Shown piece after piece: positions 5,552-12,103 of a stretch of DNA of 12,765 nucleotides. A program made the translations under genes and the position numbers. Each line of letters begins with the position of its first letter. The first letter of the stretch is position 1. This DNA comes from Candidatus Hydrogenedentota bacterium (GTDB lineage: Bacteria > Hydrogenedentota > Hydrogenedentia > Hydrogenedentales > CAITNO01). The stretch is taken from assembly GCA_029554925.1 (NCBI GenBank), contig JAKPUV010000972.1, positions 1 to 12,765 on the forward strand, given 5' to 3'. The notes below the pieces were generated by a model. That model had not been told where the DNA came from. It searched no databases and worked only from the letters and a program-made list of their open reading frames with translations.

Positions 5552-7894
5552 TCAGGCCCCCACCGTGGTCTTTTTCCGGCGGCCTTCGGGGGGCGGCGGC
5601 GTGATGGTGAAGGCGGGCTTGCCGTCCTTGATGCGGACCTCCACGCGCCCGCCGTCCGACAGGCGGCCGAAGAGGATCTCCTCGGCGAGGAGGGGCTCGA
5701 TCTCCTGCTCGATCTTTCGGGCGAGGGGCCGCGCGCCAAACTTGGGGTCGTAGCCCGTTTCGGCGAGCCACACCCGCGCCTCGTCCGACAGGGAGAGGGT
5801 GACGCGGCGCTCGGCGAGCTGCCGGTTGAGTTGGCGGATGAACTTGTCCACAATGCGCCCCACCACCTCCATGGTGAGGGAGTGGAAGACGATGACGCCG
5901 TCGAGGCGGTTGCGGAACTCCGGAGTGAAGGCCTTCTCGATGGCCTTGAGGCTCTTCGGCCCGGCGTCGGCGCCGCCGGACTGGAAGCCAATGGAGGGGG
6001 CGGCCATCTCGCGCGCCCCGGCGTTGGAGGTCATGATGAGGACCACGTTGCGGAAGTCGGCCTTGCGGCCCGCGTTGTCCGTCAGCGTGGCGCTGTCCAT
6101 CACCTGGAGGAGGATGTTGAAGAGGTCGGGGTGCGCCTTCTCAATCTCGTCCAGCAGGAGAACGGTGTAGGGGTTCCGGCGGATCTCGTCCACCAGGAGG
6201 CCGCCCTGCTCGAAGCCGACATAGCCCGGGGGCGCGCCGATGAGGCGGGACACGGCGTGCTTCTCCATGTACTCGCTCATGTCATAGCACGCGAAATGGT
6301 TGCCGAGGGTTTCCGCGAGGCGCCGGGCGACCTCGGTCTTGCCGACGCCCGTCGGGCCGGCGAAGAGAAAGGCGCCGATGGGCTTGTTGGGGCGGCCCAG
6401 GCCCGCGCGCGCGCGCTTGATGGCGCGCACGACTTCGGCGACGGCCTCGTCCTGCCCGTAGACGGCGGCGAGGAGGTCCTTTTCCAGGACGCCGAGGCGG
6501 TCCCTTTCCGAGCCGCTGAGGTTGCGGGCGGGGATTTGGGCGATTTCGGAGACCACCTGCTCGATGTCGCGGGGCCGGATGGTCTTCCTGCGGGCGGGGC
6601 CGTCGGTGCGCGCGCCGGCGCCGGCCTCGTCGAGGAGGTCAATGGCCTTGTCCGGCAGAAAGCGGTCGTTGATGTGGCGGGCGGCGAGCTCGGCGGCGGC
6701 GCGCAGGGCGTCGTTGGTGTAGCGCACGCCGTGATGCTCCTCGTAGCGGCCGCGCAGGCCGCGCAGGATGCGCAGGGTGTCCTCGACGTCCGGCTCGTCC
6801 ACCTCGATCTTCTGGAAGCGGCGGGCCAGGGCGTGGTCCTTCTCGAAGTGGTTCTTGAAGTCGGCGTGGGTGGTCGCGCCGATGCAGCGCAGCTCGCCCG
6901 AGGCGAGGGCGGGCTTGAGAATGGCGGAGGCGTCCATGGTGGACTCGGAGGTGGACCCCGCGCCGACGATGCTGTGGATCTCGTCTATGAAGAGGATCAC
7001 GTTGCCCCGCTGCACGGCCTCGCGCACGACGTTCTTCACGCGCTGCTCGAAGTCGCCGCGGAACTTGGTGCCCGCGAGCATGCCCGCGACGTCCAGCGCG
7101 AGGATTTCGGCTTTCCGCAGCTCCTCGGGCACATGCACCCGCCCGCCGCCCGCGGCGGCCTCGTGGAGGCGCAGCGCCAGCCCCTCGGCCAGGGCGGTCT
7201 TGCCGGTGCCGGGCTCGCCGACGAAGACGGGGTTGTTCTTGCGCCGCCGGCAGAGGACGCGCAGGGCGCGCCGGATCTCCCGGTCGCGGCCGATGAGGGG
7301 GTCGAGGGCGCCCTCGGCGGCCCGCCGGGTCAGGGAGACGGTGAAGCTTTCCAGGGCGTCCGGGGCGGGGCGCTCCTTTCTGCCGCCGTCCTCCCCGGAC
7401 TCATCGCCGTCGTCCTCGTCGTACCATTCCTCCTCCGGCGCGGAGTCGCCGGCGTCCTTTCCGGTCTTGGAGACGCCGTGGGAGATGTAGTCAAGCACGT
7501 CGAGGCGGGTGACCCCCTGCCTGCGCAGGAAAACCGCCGCGTGCAGCTCGTCCTCGTCCAGGATGGCCGCGAGCACGTCCCCCGCGTCCACGGCCTCCTT
7601 GCCGGAGAACTGCACCTGCAGAAAGGCCCGCTGGAGGAGCCGCTCAAGGGCGGTGGTCTGCTGGAGGGTGACGGGCCGCCCCTCGGGCACGCGCTCGATG
7701 TGGCGGTCGAGGAACTGCTCGAGGGCGCCTCGCAGGGATTTCACGTCGCCGCCGCAGGCGGCGATGATCTCGGCGCCGTAGGGGTCGTGGGTGATGGCGT
7801 GGAGCACGTGCTCCACGCTCAGGTATTCATGGCGTCTGGACCGCGCCTCGTGTAGCGCGCGTCCCAGGGCCTTTTCAAGCTCCCGGCTCAGCAT
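5552..7894 (-). CDS. clpA: ATP-dependent Clp protease ATP-binding subunit ClpA
   Basis: 780 residues, close to E. coli ClpA (758). The N-domain (1-140) has the two Clp_N repeats that bind ClpS. An acidic linker (about 153-170) leads to AAA+ module 1: Walker A GEPGTGKT (226-233), Walker B ILFIDE (300-305). Module 2 has Walker A GPTGVGKT (513-520), Walker B VLLLDE (578-583), the pore-loop segment GAPPGYVGFEQGG (553-565) and the arginine-finger region EFRNRLD (659-665). SIGFQSG (634-640) carries the IGF loop that docks on ClpP, and there is no ClpB-type coiled-coil middle domain, so this is ClpA and not the disaggregase. It unfolds substrates and feeds them to ClpP. It lies 37 bp after clpS in the same operon. 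The SD is weak (GGGA near the ATG). All catalytic motifs are intact. Confidence 0.97.
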   Translation of the reverse strand: MLSRELEKALGRALHEARSRRHEYLSVEHVLHAITHDPYGAEIIAACGGDVKSLRGALEQFLDRHIERVPEGRPVTLQQTTALERLLQRAFLQVQFSGKEAVDAGDVLAAILDEDELHAAVFLRRQGVTRLDVLDYISHGVSKTGKDAGDSAPEEEWYDEDDGDESGEDGGRKERPAPDALESFTVSLTRRAAEGALDPLIGRDREIRRALRVLCRRRKNNPVFVGEPGTGKTALAEGLALRLHEAAAGGGRVHVPEELRKAEILALDVAGMLAGTKFRGDFEQRVKNVVREAVQRGNVILFIDEIHSIVGAGSTSESTMDASAILKPALASGELRCIGATTHADFKNHFEKDHALARRFQKIEVDEPDVEDTLRILRGLRGRYEEHHGVRYTNDALRAAAELAARHINDRFLPDKAIDLLDEAGAGARTDGPARRKTIRPRDIEQVVSEIAQIPARNLSGSERDRLGVLEKDLLAAVYGQDEAVAEVVRAIKRARAGLGRPNKPIGAFLFAGPTGVGKTEVARRLAETLGNHFACYDMSEYMEKHAVSRLIGAPPGYVGFEQGGLLVDEIRRNPYTVLLLDEIEKAHPDLFNILLQVMDSATLTDNAGRKADFRNVVLIMTSNAGAREMAAPSIGFQSGGADAGPKSLKAIEKAFTPEFRNRLDGVIVFHSLTMEVVGRIVDKFIRQLNRQLAERRVTLSLSDEARVWLAETGYDPKFGARPLARKIEQEIEPLLAEEILFGRLSDGGRVEVRIKDGKPAFTITPPPPEGRRKKTTVGA

Positions 7895-7931
7895 GGCTTT
7901 GTCTCTTTCCCGGCTCGCGCCGATTCTCCGC

Positions 7932-8246
7932 CTACTCCCGCTCCATGGCGCAGCGCAGCGGGAATCCCGCCGCCCGCGCGAGCCGCCTCACGGCGGCGCA
8001 CTTGGTCTCCGCGATCTGCCTCGTGTAAACACCGGCGAGCCCCCGGCCATGCCGGTGCACGGCGAGCATGACGCGCACGGCCTCTTCATGGGGCCTGTGG
8101 AAGACCTCTTCAAGTATGGCCACCACGAACTCCATGGTGGTGTAGTCGTCGTTCAGCAGCAGGACACGGTACGAGGGGGGCTCCCGCACGTCGTCCACAG
8201 GGCGGTTTTTCAGCCCCGTCTCGTTTCCGTGTTCCGTCTTTTCCAT
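7932..8246 (-). CDS. clpS: ClpS, N-degron adaptor of ClpAP
   Basis: 104 residues from ATG 8246, close to the 106 of E. coli ClpS. The core [17 protein letters not shown] (26-42) contains N32, D33, D34, T36 and M38, the pocket that reads N-terminal Leu, Phe, Tyr or Trp; MLAVHRHG (60-67) supplies M60 and H64, and AETK (79-82) is also conserved. It hands N-degron substrates to the ClpA N-domain, which fits its place directly before clpA. The frame is open to another ATG at 8309, adding 21 basic residues with rarer codons (aga, tta). I prefer 8246 from family length, and because a possible extended -10 (TGGTACCAT, 8316-8308 on this strand) would overlap the 8309 start. The SD before 8246 is poor, so the start is uncertain. 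No aat transferase gene is nearby. Confidence 0.9.
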   Translation of the reverse strand: MEKTEHGNETGLKNRPVDDVREPPSYRVLLLNDDYTTMEFVVAILEEVFHRPHEEAVRVMLAVHRHGRGLAGVYTRQIAETKCAAVRRLARAAGFPLRCAMERE

Positions 8247-8354
8247 TAACACCGCGTCCCCGCCCTTGCTTCTTGCGGCGGGGCGGAGGGTTGTGCGCCG
8301 CGGTTTCATGGTACCACAGGCCCTCTTCCGGCGTTTCGTCCGCCCGGAATGCAG

Positions 8355-8385
8355 CCGGGCCGCCGGCGGGAAGCCGGCGGCCCGG
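8355..8385 (-). terminator. Strong hairpin after the SGNH hydrolase gene
   Basis: CCGGGCCGCCGGC, five-base loop, GCCGGCGGCCCGG: a perfect 13-bp stem 20 bp beyond the minus-strand stop at 8405. There is no T-run downstream on the minus strand (CTGCATTCC), so it is a non-canonical or stabilising 3' hairpin. It separates the SGNH gene from the clpS operon. Confidence 0.6.
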
Positions 8386-8404
8386 AGAGGGTCTTTTCAG
8401 GGGG

Positions 8405-10852
8405 CTATTTCCTGCGGCGCAGGGCGGCCAGTCCGCCCAGGGCCGTGGAGAGGGCCAGCGCGGCGAGCCCGAGTCCGCCGGCGGCGGGCAGCGCCTCCAC
8501 GCCCTTCACGTAGATCGGGCCGTACGTGGCGGGCACGCGAAGTTTGATGGCCGGGGGGAACGAGCCCCCGGGAACCTGGTAGGAGCAGGTGTAGTTCCCG
8601 GTCAGCTCCGGCGTCATGGCGAGGATGTTCAGGCAGCGGGTGGTGCTGCCGCTGATGTTGCCGTTGTCGGCCAGAGGCACGCCGTTGCGGTACCACTGGA
8701 AGGTGGAGTCCCACGCGGGGCTCTGCGCGCCCACGCCCAGCATGGCAATGCGGGCGGGGTCGTCGCGCTCGTAGGTGTCCGCGCCGGTCTTTGGCTGGAT
8801 GGCGGCGTTGCAGGCGGCGGCGGCGTAGGCGCCGGCCCCTTCGCAGGCAAAGTAGGCGTACTCCTGCTCGTTCGTCCAGCCATCCTTGTCGGCGTCGGCC
8901 GTCTTCGCAAGGATGGTGGGGAACTTGGTGAAGTTGGCCGGGTTGAGCGTGCCGATCTCCACAGGGAACCCCTGGTCTTTCAGGTCGGCGAGCAGCGGGA
9001 TCAGGGCGGTGGGCAGTCCGATGGAGTTGTCATCGCCGAGAGTCATGTATCCGGCCAAAACAGTGTCCAGTCCGGGGAGGATCAGGTCGGCCAGCCCGCC
9101 GTCGCCGCCGAGGATGGTCTGCATCTCGGCGATGTTGCTGTGCCAGGCGGCCGCGACGTCCGCGGCCACGATGCCGCCCTGGGCACCGTAGTTGATTCCC
9201 GGGTTGGCCATGCAGTACTCAATGAGGGTGAACTCAAAGATGTCCAGCATGCCGTTGCCCGGGATGACATACGGCTCGTCGAAGCTGCCTTCAAAGAGCA
9301 GGTTGCCGTTGGCGTCGAAACGGGCCGGGTTGAAGGAGAACCCGCCGAGCAGGTCCTCGTAGGCGCGGGAGTTGAGGTACAGGTAGTTGAGGGCCAGGGC
9401 GAAGTTGTCGTCGCCCGGGCGCACGATGTCGGCGAACTCGTAGGTGCCGTTGAACTCGAAGAGACCATTGCCAAGGCCGGGGCCGCCAAGCTGGATGCCG
9501 TTGTCCGCGCGGACGATGCTGCCGTCGTCCACCACCCGGATAAGCACCTCGCCGGAGGCACCGTCGGCGTCCGCGGTCACCACGTAGGAGTCGCCGGTTC
9601 CGGCGACGCCGACGATGGACATGGCCTTGTTCGGCCCAAGGAAGACCTCAAAGTCCGAGGCGTCCACACCGGTGACGGGGTGGGAGAAGGTGACGCCGAA
9701 GGTCAGGAGCGGGGACTTGCCCTCGTTGGGGAGGATGGCGAGGACCTTTGGGTAGTTGAGCCAATCGGCGACGCAGTCGTCGAGGAAGCGCCGGGCGATG
9801 ACCTCGTAGCCCTCGGCGGTCAGGTGGATGTCGTAGTCAATGTAGGAGGACAGCGGGGAGAGGCAGTCGGGGTCGCCGCCGACAAACCAGGTGCCGCCGC
9901 TGCCGGGCATGGGGGCGACGCCCGGGGGGATCACCGGGTCGGCGACGCCGTTCCAGGGCTCCATGGCGCGCTCGTTGCCCTTGTAGTAGCCGTAGGTGTG
10001 CTGCATCACGCCGAGGTTCTGCACGAAGCGGACGCGCCCGGCATAGCCTTCGGCGTCAAGCTCCTGGGCGATCTCGAACTTGGTCCGCTCCATGGCGAAG
10101 AGCCCCTCGCTCTGCATGCGCACGCCGTGGGCGTTCTGGGGCATGCGGTTCTTGGGCCAGCGGCAGACGTAGTCGTAGCCGACAATGACGACGCGGATGT
10201 CCGGGCGCACGTCGAGGATGTGCTGCACGAGCAGCTTGATCTCGCCCTTGACCTTGTTCATCAGCAGATCCACGCCGTAGTTGGGCGCGGAGCCCCAGCA
10301 ACCGTCGGTCGGGGGATTGGAGCAGGCCTTGAACGCGAAATCCTCGTCGTAGTTGGTCCCGGTCTGGTACCAGGTCCGCCAGGCTTCCCAGTCGTTGTTG
10401 AAGTTGCGGTCAACGACGTTGTGGTTCTCGTAGTACCAGTCGTAGAAGTCCACCTCGCGGCCCGTGTTCCACGGCAGGACATTCTTTGTGCCGCCGGAGA
10501 AGTCGTTGCCGCCGAGGGTCACGACCACCACGTCCACGTTGGGGTTGAGCGCCAGCTCCTCGTCCACCACCGCCAGCCGCGCCGGGGAAAGCCATTCAAA
10601 AGCCTTGGAGCCCATGACCGCCGTGCGGGCGCCCACCTCGACCCACCGGCCGAGCCCGTCGTATTCGGGCAGGACATCGCGCAGGGTGCGGAAAGCCCAC
10701 AGGAAGCCCGTCCAGCTGTCGCCGATGTACATCACGCGGGGAATGCGCTCCTCCGCCCGCGCGGCCGGGGCCGCGAGGGCGATTCCGGCCATCGCCAAGG
10801 CCACGCACAGGGCCACCCCTCTCATGCCTGTCGTCATGCGTCCCAATCCCAT
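8405..10852 (-). CDS. Secreted SGNH-type hydrolase with Ig-like domains, EF-hand and C-terminal sorting tail
   Basis: 815 residues from ATG 10852, chosen because GGGAG stands 7 nt upstream; an in-frame TTG at 10870 is less likely. A signal peptide ends near ARA-EE (33/34). Residues 38-370 carry SGNH blocks: GDSW (44-47, nucleophile S46), GGND (114-117, N116) and DYDIHLTAEGY (339-349, H343). The Asp usually three residues before the His is Tyr340 here, with Asp at 339 and 341. About 370-475 resembles a bacterial Ig-like repeat (FSHPVTGVDASDFEV). DADKDGWTNEQE (653-664) is a full EF-hand loop. About 700-772 is an I-set-like Ig domain (WYRNGVPLADNG, TGNYTCSY). The end, LPAAGG, a hydrophobic helix and RRRK (788-815), looks like a PEP-CTERM/IPTL-type exosortase signal. 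It is probably an exported, surface-processed esterase or lipase; substrate unknown. Own promoter and structured leader. Confidence 0.85.
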   Translation of the reverse strand: MGLGRMTTGMRGVALCVALAMAGIALAAPAARAEERIPRVMYIGDSWTGFLWAFRTLRDVLPEYDGLGRWVEVGARTAVMGSKAFEWLSPARLAVVDEELALNPNVDVVVVTLGGNDFSGGTKNVLPWNTGREVDFYDWYYENHNVVDRNFNNDWEAWRTWYQTGTNYDEDFAFKACSNPPTDGCWGSAPNYGVDLLMNKVKGEIKLLVQHILDVRPDIRVVIVGYDYVCRWPKNRMPQNAHGVRMQSEGLFAMERTKFEIAQELDAEGYAGRVRFVQNLGVMQHTYGYYKGNERAMEPWNGVADPVIPPGVAPMPGSGGTWFVGGDPDCLSPLSSYIDYDIHLTAEGYEVIARRFLDDCVADWLNYPKVLAILPNEGKSPLLTFGVTFSHPVTGVDASDFEVFLGPNKAMSIVGVAGTGDSYVVTADADGASGEVLIRVVDDGSIVRADNGIQLGGPGLGNGLFEFNGTYEFADIVRPGDDNFALALNYLYLNSRAYEDLLGGFSFNPARFDANGNLLFEGSFDEPYVIPGNGMLDIFEFTLIEYCMANPGINYGAQGGIVAADVAAAWHSNIAEMQTILGGDGGLADLILPGLDTVLAGYMTLGDDNSIGLPTALIPLLADLKDQGFPVEIGTLNPANFTKFPTILAKTADADKDGWTNEQEYAYFACEGAGAYAAAACNAAIQPKTGADTYERDDPARIAMLGVGAQSPAWDSTFQWYRNGVPLADNGNISGSTTRCLNILAMTPELTGNYTCSYQVPGGSFPPAIKLRVPATYGPIYVKGVEALPAAGGLGLAALALSTALGGLAALRRRK

Positions 10853-10889
10853 GGCTGCTCTCCCTTTCAATAATTAGTGTTGTTGCCGC

Positions 10890-10908
10890 TTGGCGCACCG
10901 GGCGCCAA
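10890..10908 (-). promoter_or_regulatory. Leader hairpin 2 of the SGNH hydrolase gene
   Basis: TTGGCGC, five-base loop, GCGCCAA: a perfect 7-bp stem in the predicted 5' leader, ending 37 nt before the ATG at 10852 and upstream of the SD AAAGGGAG. Together with the hairpin at 10923-10937 it makes a compact structured leader. It matches no riboswitch family I can recognise. Confidence 0.45.
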
Positions 10909-10922
10909 AAGTTGGTTATCTA

Positions 10923-10937
10923 GGGGCACATTGCCCC
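10923..10937 (-). promoter_or_regulatory. Leader hairpin 1 of the SGNH hydrolase gene
   Basis: GGGGCA, loop of three, TGCCCC: a 6-bp stem about 25 nt into the predicted transcript and about 14 nt upstream of the second leader hairpin. Confidence 0.4.
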
Positions 10938-10949
10938 CTTCGGAGGCTG

Positions 10950-11018
10950 AAACACGCCCTAACTTGAGTATACACAACGTTTTTCCGAAACACAAGGGAG
11001 AAAAGCAATAAAACACGG
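10950..11018. repeat. Two copies of the AAACACG element flanking the SGNH hydrolase promoter
   Basis: AAACACGCC at 10950-10958 overlaps the predicted transcription start, and AAACACGG at 11011-11018 lies upstream of the -35 box. The same element occurs twice before the small secreted protein at 3310-3918. This placement would suit a regulator binding site. Confidence 0.4.
10967..10995 (-). promoter_or_regulatory. Sigma70-like promoter of the SGNH hydrolase gene
   Basis: On the minus strand TTGTGT (10995-10990; TTG matches) and TATACT (10972-10967; five of six) are separated by exactly 17 bp in locally AT-rich DNA. The predicted start is near 10960, giving a leader of about 108 nt. Confidence 0.5.
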
Positions 11019-11043
11019 AAGGCGCCTTTCGGCATCGTGTTTT
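11010..11043. terminator. Isolated hairpin flanked by T-runs in the 340-bp intergenic region
   Basis: AAAACACG (11010-11017) pairs with CGTGTTTT (11036-11043); inside, GCC-TTTC-GGC can form a short second stem. On the plus strand a TTTTT run ends the stem, and on the minus strand TTTTATTGCTTTT follows, so it could terminate either strand. It lies between the hslV terminator and the SGNH gene promoter. I see no gene in the remaining bases of 10853-11192; a 72-codon minus-strand frame there (11134-10916) has no SD or recognisable domain. Confidence 0.4.
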
Positions 11044-11138
11044 TCCGGTGGATGCGTTGGAAACGGTGAAACCCGGAATGCCGTGAGGGAGTCATACAGG
11101 GCGAAACCCTTGCGCATGTCTCTCGTGAGCACATGCAA

Positions 11139-11164
11139 CCCCTCCGGACCGTCCGCCGGAGGGG
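11139..11164 (-). terminator. Terminator hairpin after hslV
   Basis: CCCCTCCGG, 8-base loop, CCGGAGGGG: a perfect 9-bp stem 28 bp beyond the hslV stop at 11193. The minus-strand flank (TTGCATGTG) has only a short T stretch. It would close the aroG-rhaM-hslV transcript. Confidence 0.55.
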
Positions 11165-11192
11165 TACTTATTTAAGCCGGGGCCGTTTCCGC

Positions 11193-11738
11193 CTAAAGGG
11201 TTTCCACCGTTATGTTTGTGTTGGTGTAGATGCAGATCCCGGCGGCGATGCGGAGGGCCTCGGCGACCACTTCAGGCGCGGAGAGGGCGGTCTTGGAGAC
11301 GAGCGCGCGGGCGGCGGCCAGGGCGTAGGGGCCGCCGGAACCGATGGCCAGAATGCCGTCCTCGGGCTCGATGATCTCGCCGGTGCCGCTGATGAGGAGC
11401 GACGTGCTGCGGTCGCAGACGGCGAGCAGGGCGTTGAGCTGGCGGAGGTACTTGTCCGTGCGCCACTCGCGGCCCAGTTCGACGGCGGCGCGGGTGAGCA
11501 GGTTGTTGTGCTCCTTGAGCCGCGCCTCGAAGCGGTCAAACAGGGTGAAGGCGTCCGCCACCGCGCCGGCGAAGCCGGCCAATACGGCGCCGTCGGCCAG
11601 CCGCCGGATCTTGACGGCGTTGCCCTTCATGACGGTGTCGCCGAGGGTGACCTGGCCGTCGCCGCCGAGGGCGACCACGCCGTCCCTGCGCACGCAGAGC
11701 ACGGTGGTCGCGTGAAACTGCCGGGGTTCCTGTGCCAT
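11193..11738 (-). CDS. hslV: HslV (ClpQ), proteolytic subunit of the HslUV complex
   Basis: 181 residues. A ten-residue propeptide ending FHA is followed by the mature N-terminus Thr11-Thr12-Val, the catalytic threonine of the proteasome-like fold. [14 protein letters not shown] (25-38), [20 protein letters not shown] (52-71), [31 protein letters not shown] and [12 protein letters not shown] are HslV signatures. GGAGG stands 6 nt before the ATG. It forms a dodecamer that degrades proteins unfolded by the HslU ATPase. hslU is usually the neighbour, but here upstream is rhaM (24-bp gap) and downstream is a terminator and the SGNH gene, so hslU must lie elsewhere or be missing. Apparent operon with aroG and rhaM. 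Confidence 0.96.
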   Translation of the reverse strand: MAQEPRQFHATTVLCVRRDGVVALGGDGQVTLGDTVMKGNAVKIRRLADGAVLAGFAGAVADAFTLFDRFEARLKEHNNLLTRAAVELGREWRTDKYLRQLNALLAVCDRSTSLLISGTGEIIEPEDGILAIGSGGPYALAAARALVSKTALSAPEVVAEALRIAAGICIYTNTNITVETL

Positions 11739-11762
11739 GTTTCGCCTCCGGTCCCTTGCGGC

Positions 11763-12077
11763 CTACTCGAGGTAAAAAACCTCCTCCAGCGGCCGGTTCC
11801 AGGGGGAGTTGTCGGGGTTGGTTTCCATGATGTCGGCCATGTGCGCCCACCACTTCTTCACGGTGTCGGTGTGGGGCAGGTCGGCGAGCGTGTTTTCGTC
11901 CTCAAGCCGGTGGACGGCGAAGAGGGTGAGGGTCTCCCGGTCGAGGAAGATGGAGTAGTCGGACACGCCCGCCTTCCGGAGCATGTCGGCCATTTCGGGC
12001 CAGAGCGCGTCGTGGCGGCGCTTGTACTCGGCCTCGAACCCGGGTTTGAGCTTCATCACGAGGGCGATCTTGCGCAT
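11763..12077 (-). CDS. rhaM: L-rhamnose mutarotase RhaM
   Basis: 104 residues, exactly the length of E. coli RhaM, with AAAGGAG 7 nt before the ATG. Y18 and H22 in EYKRRHDALWPEM match the catalytic Tyr/His of the family. The paired W76-W77 in KKWWAHMADIM and the ending NPDNSPWNRPLEEVFYLE are also typical. It interconverts alpha and beta L-rhamnopyranose so that the isomerase gets its preferred anomer; related members act on other deoxy or aldo sugars. No other rhamnose genes (isomerase, kinase, aldolase) are visible. It sits 26 bp after aroG and 24 bp before hslV, so it is very likely co-transcribed with them. Confidence 0.93.
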   Translation of the reverse strand: MRKIALVMKLKPGFEAEYKRRHDALWPEMADMLRKAGVSDYSIFLDRETLTLFAVHRLEDENTLADLPHTDTVKKWWAHMADIMETNPDNSPWNRPLEEVFYLE

Positions 12078-12103
12078 GGCGCGGCTCCTTTCGGCTGGGG
12101 GGG

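Noticed and set aside
5285..7855. 856-codon plus-strand frame opposite clpA
   Set aside because: Antisense shadow of clpA; Gly/Ala/Val/Asp-rich without motifs.
8273..10873. 866-codon plus-strand frame opposite the SGNH hydrolase gene
   Set aside because: Antisense shadow; the minus-strand protein has a signal peptide, SGNH blocks and a sorting tail.
10853..10960. Cyclic-di-GMP riboswitch in the SGNH gene leader
   Set aside because: Conserved core sequences of known c-di-GMP riboswitch classes are not seen; only simple hairpins are present.
10916..11134. 72-codon minus-strand frame in the intergenic region
   Set aside because: No SD, no recognisable domain, and it runs through the orphan hairpin and the predicted promoter.
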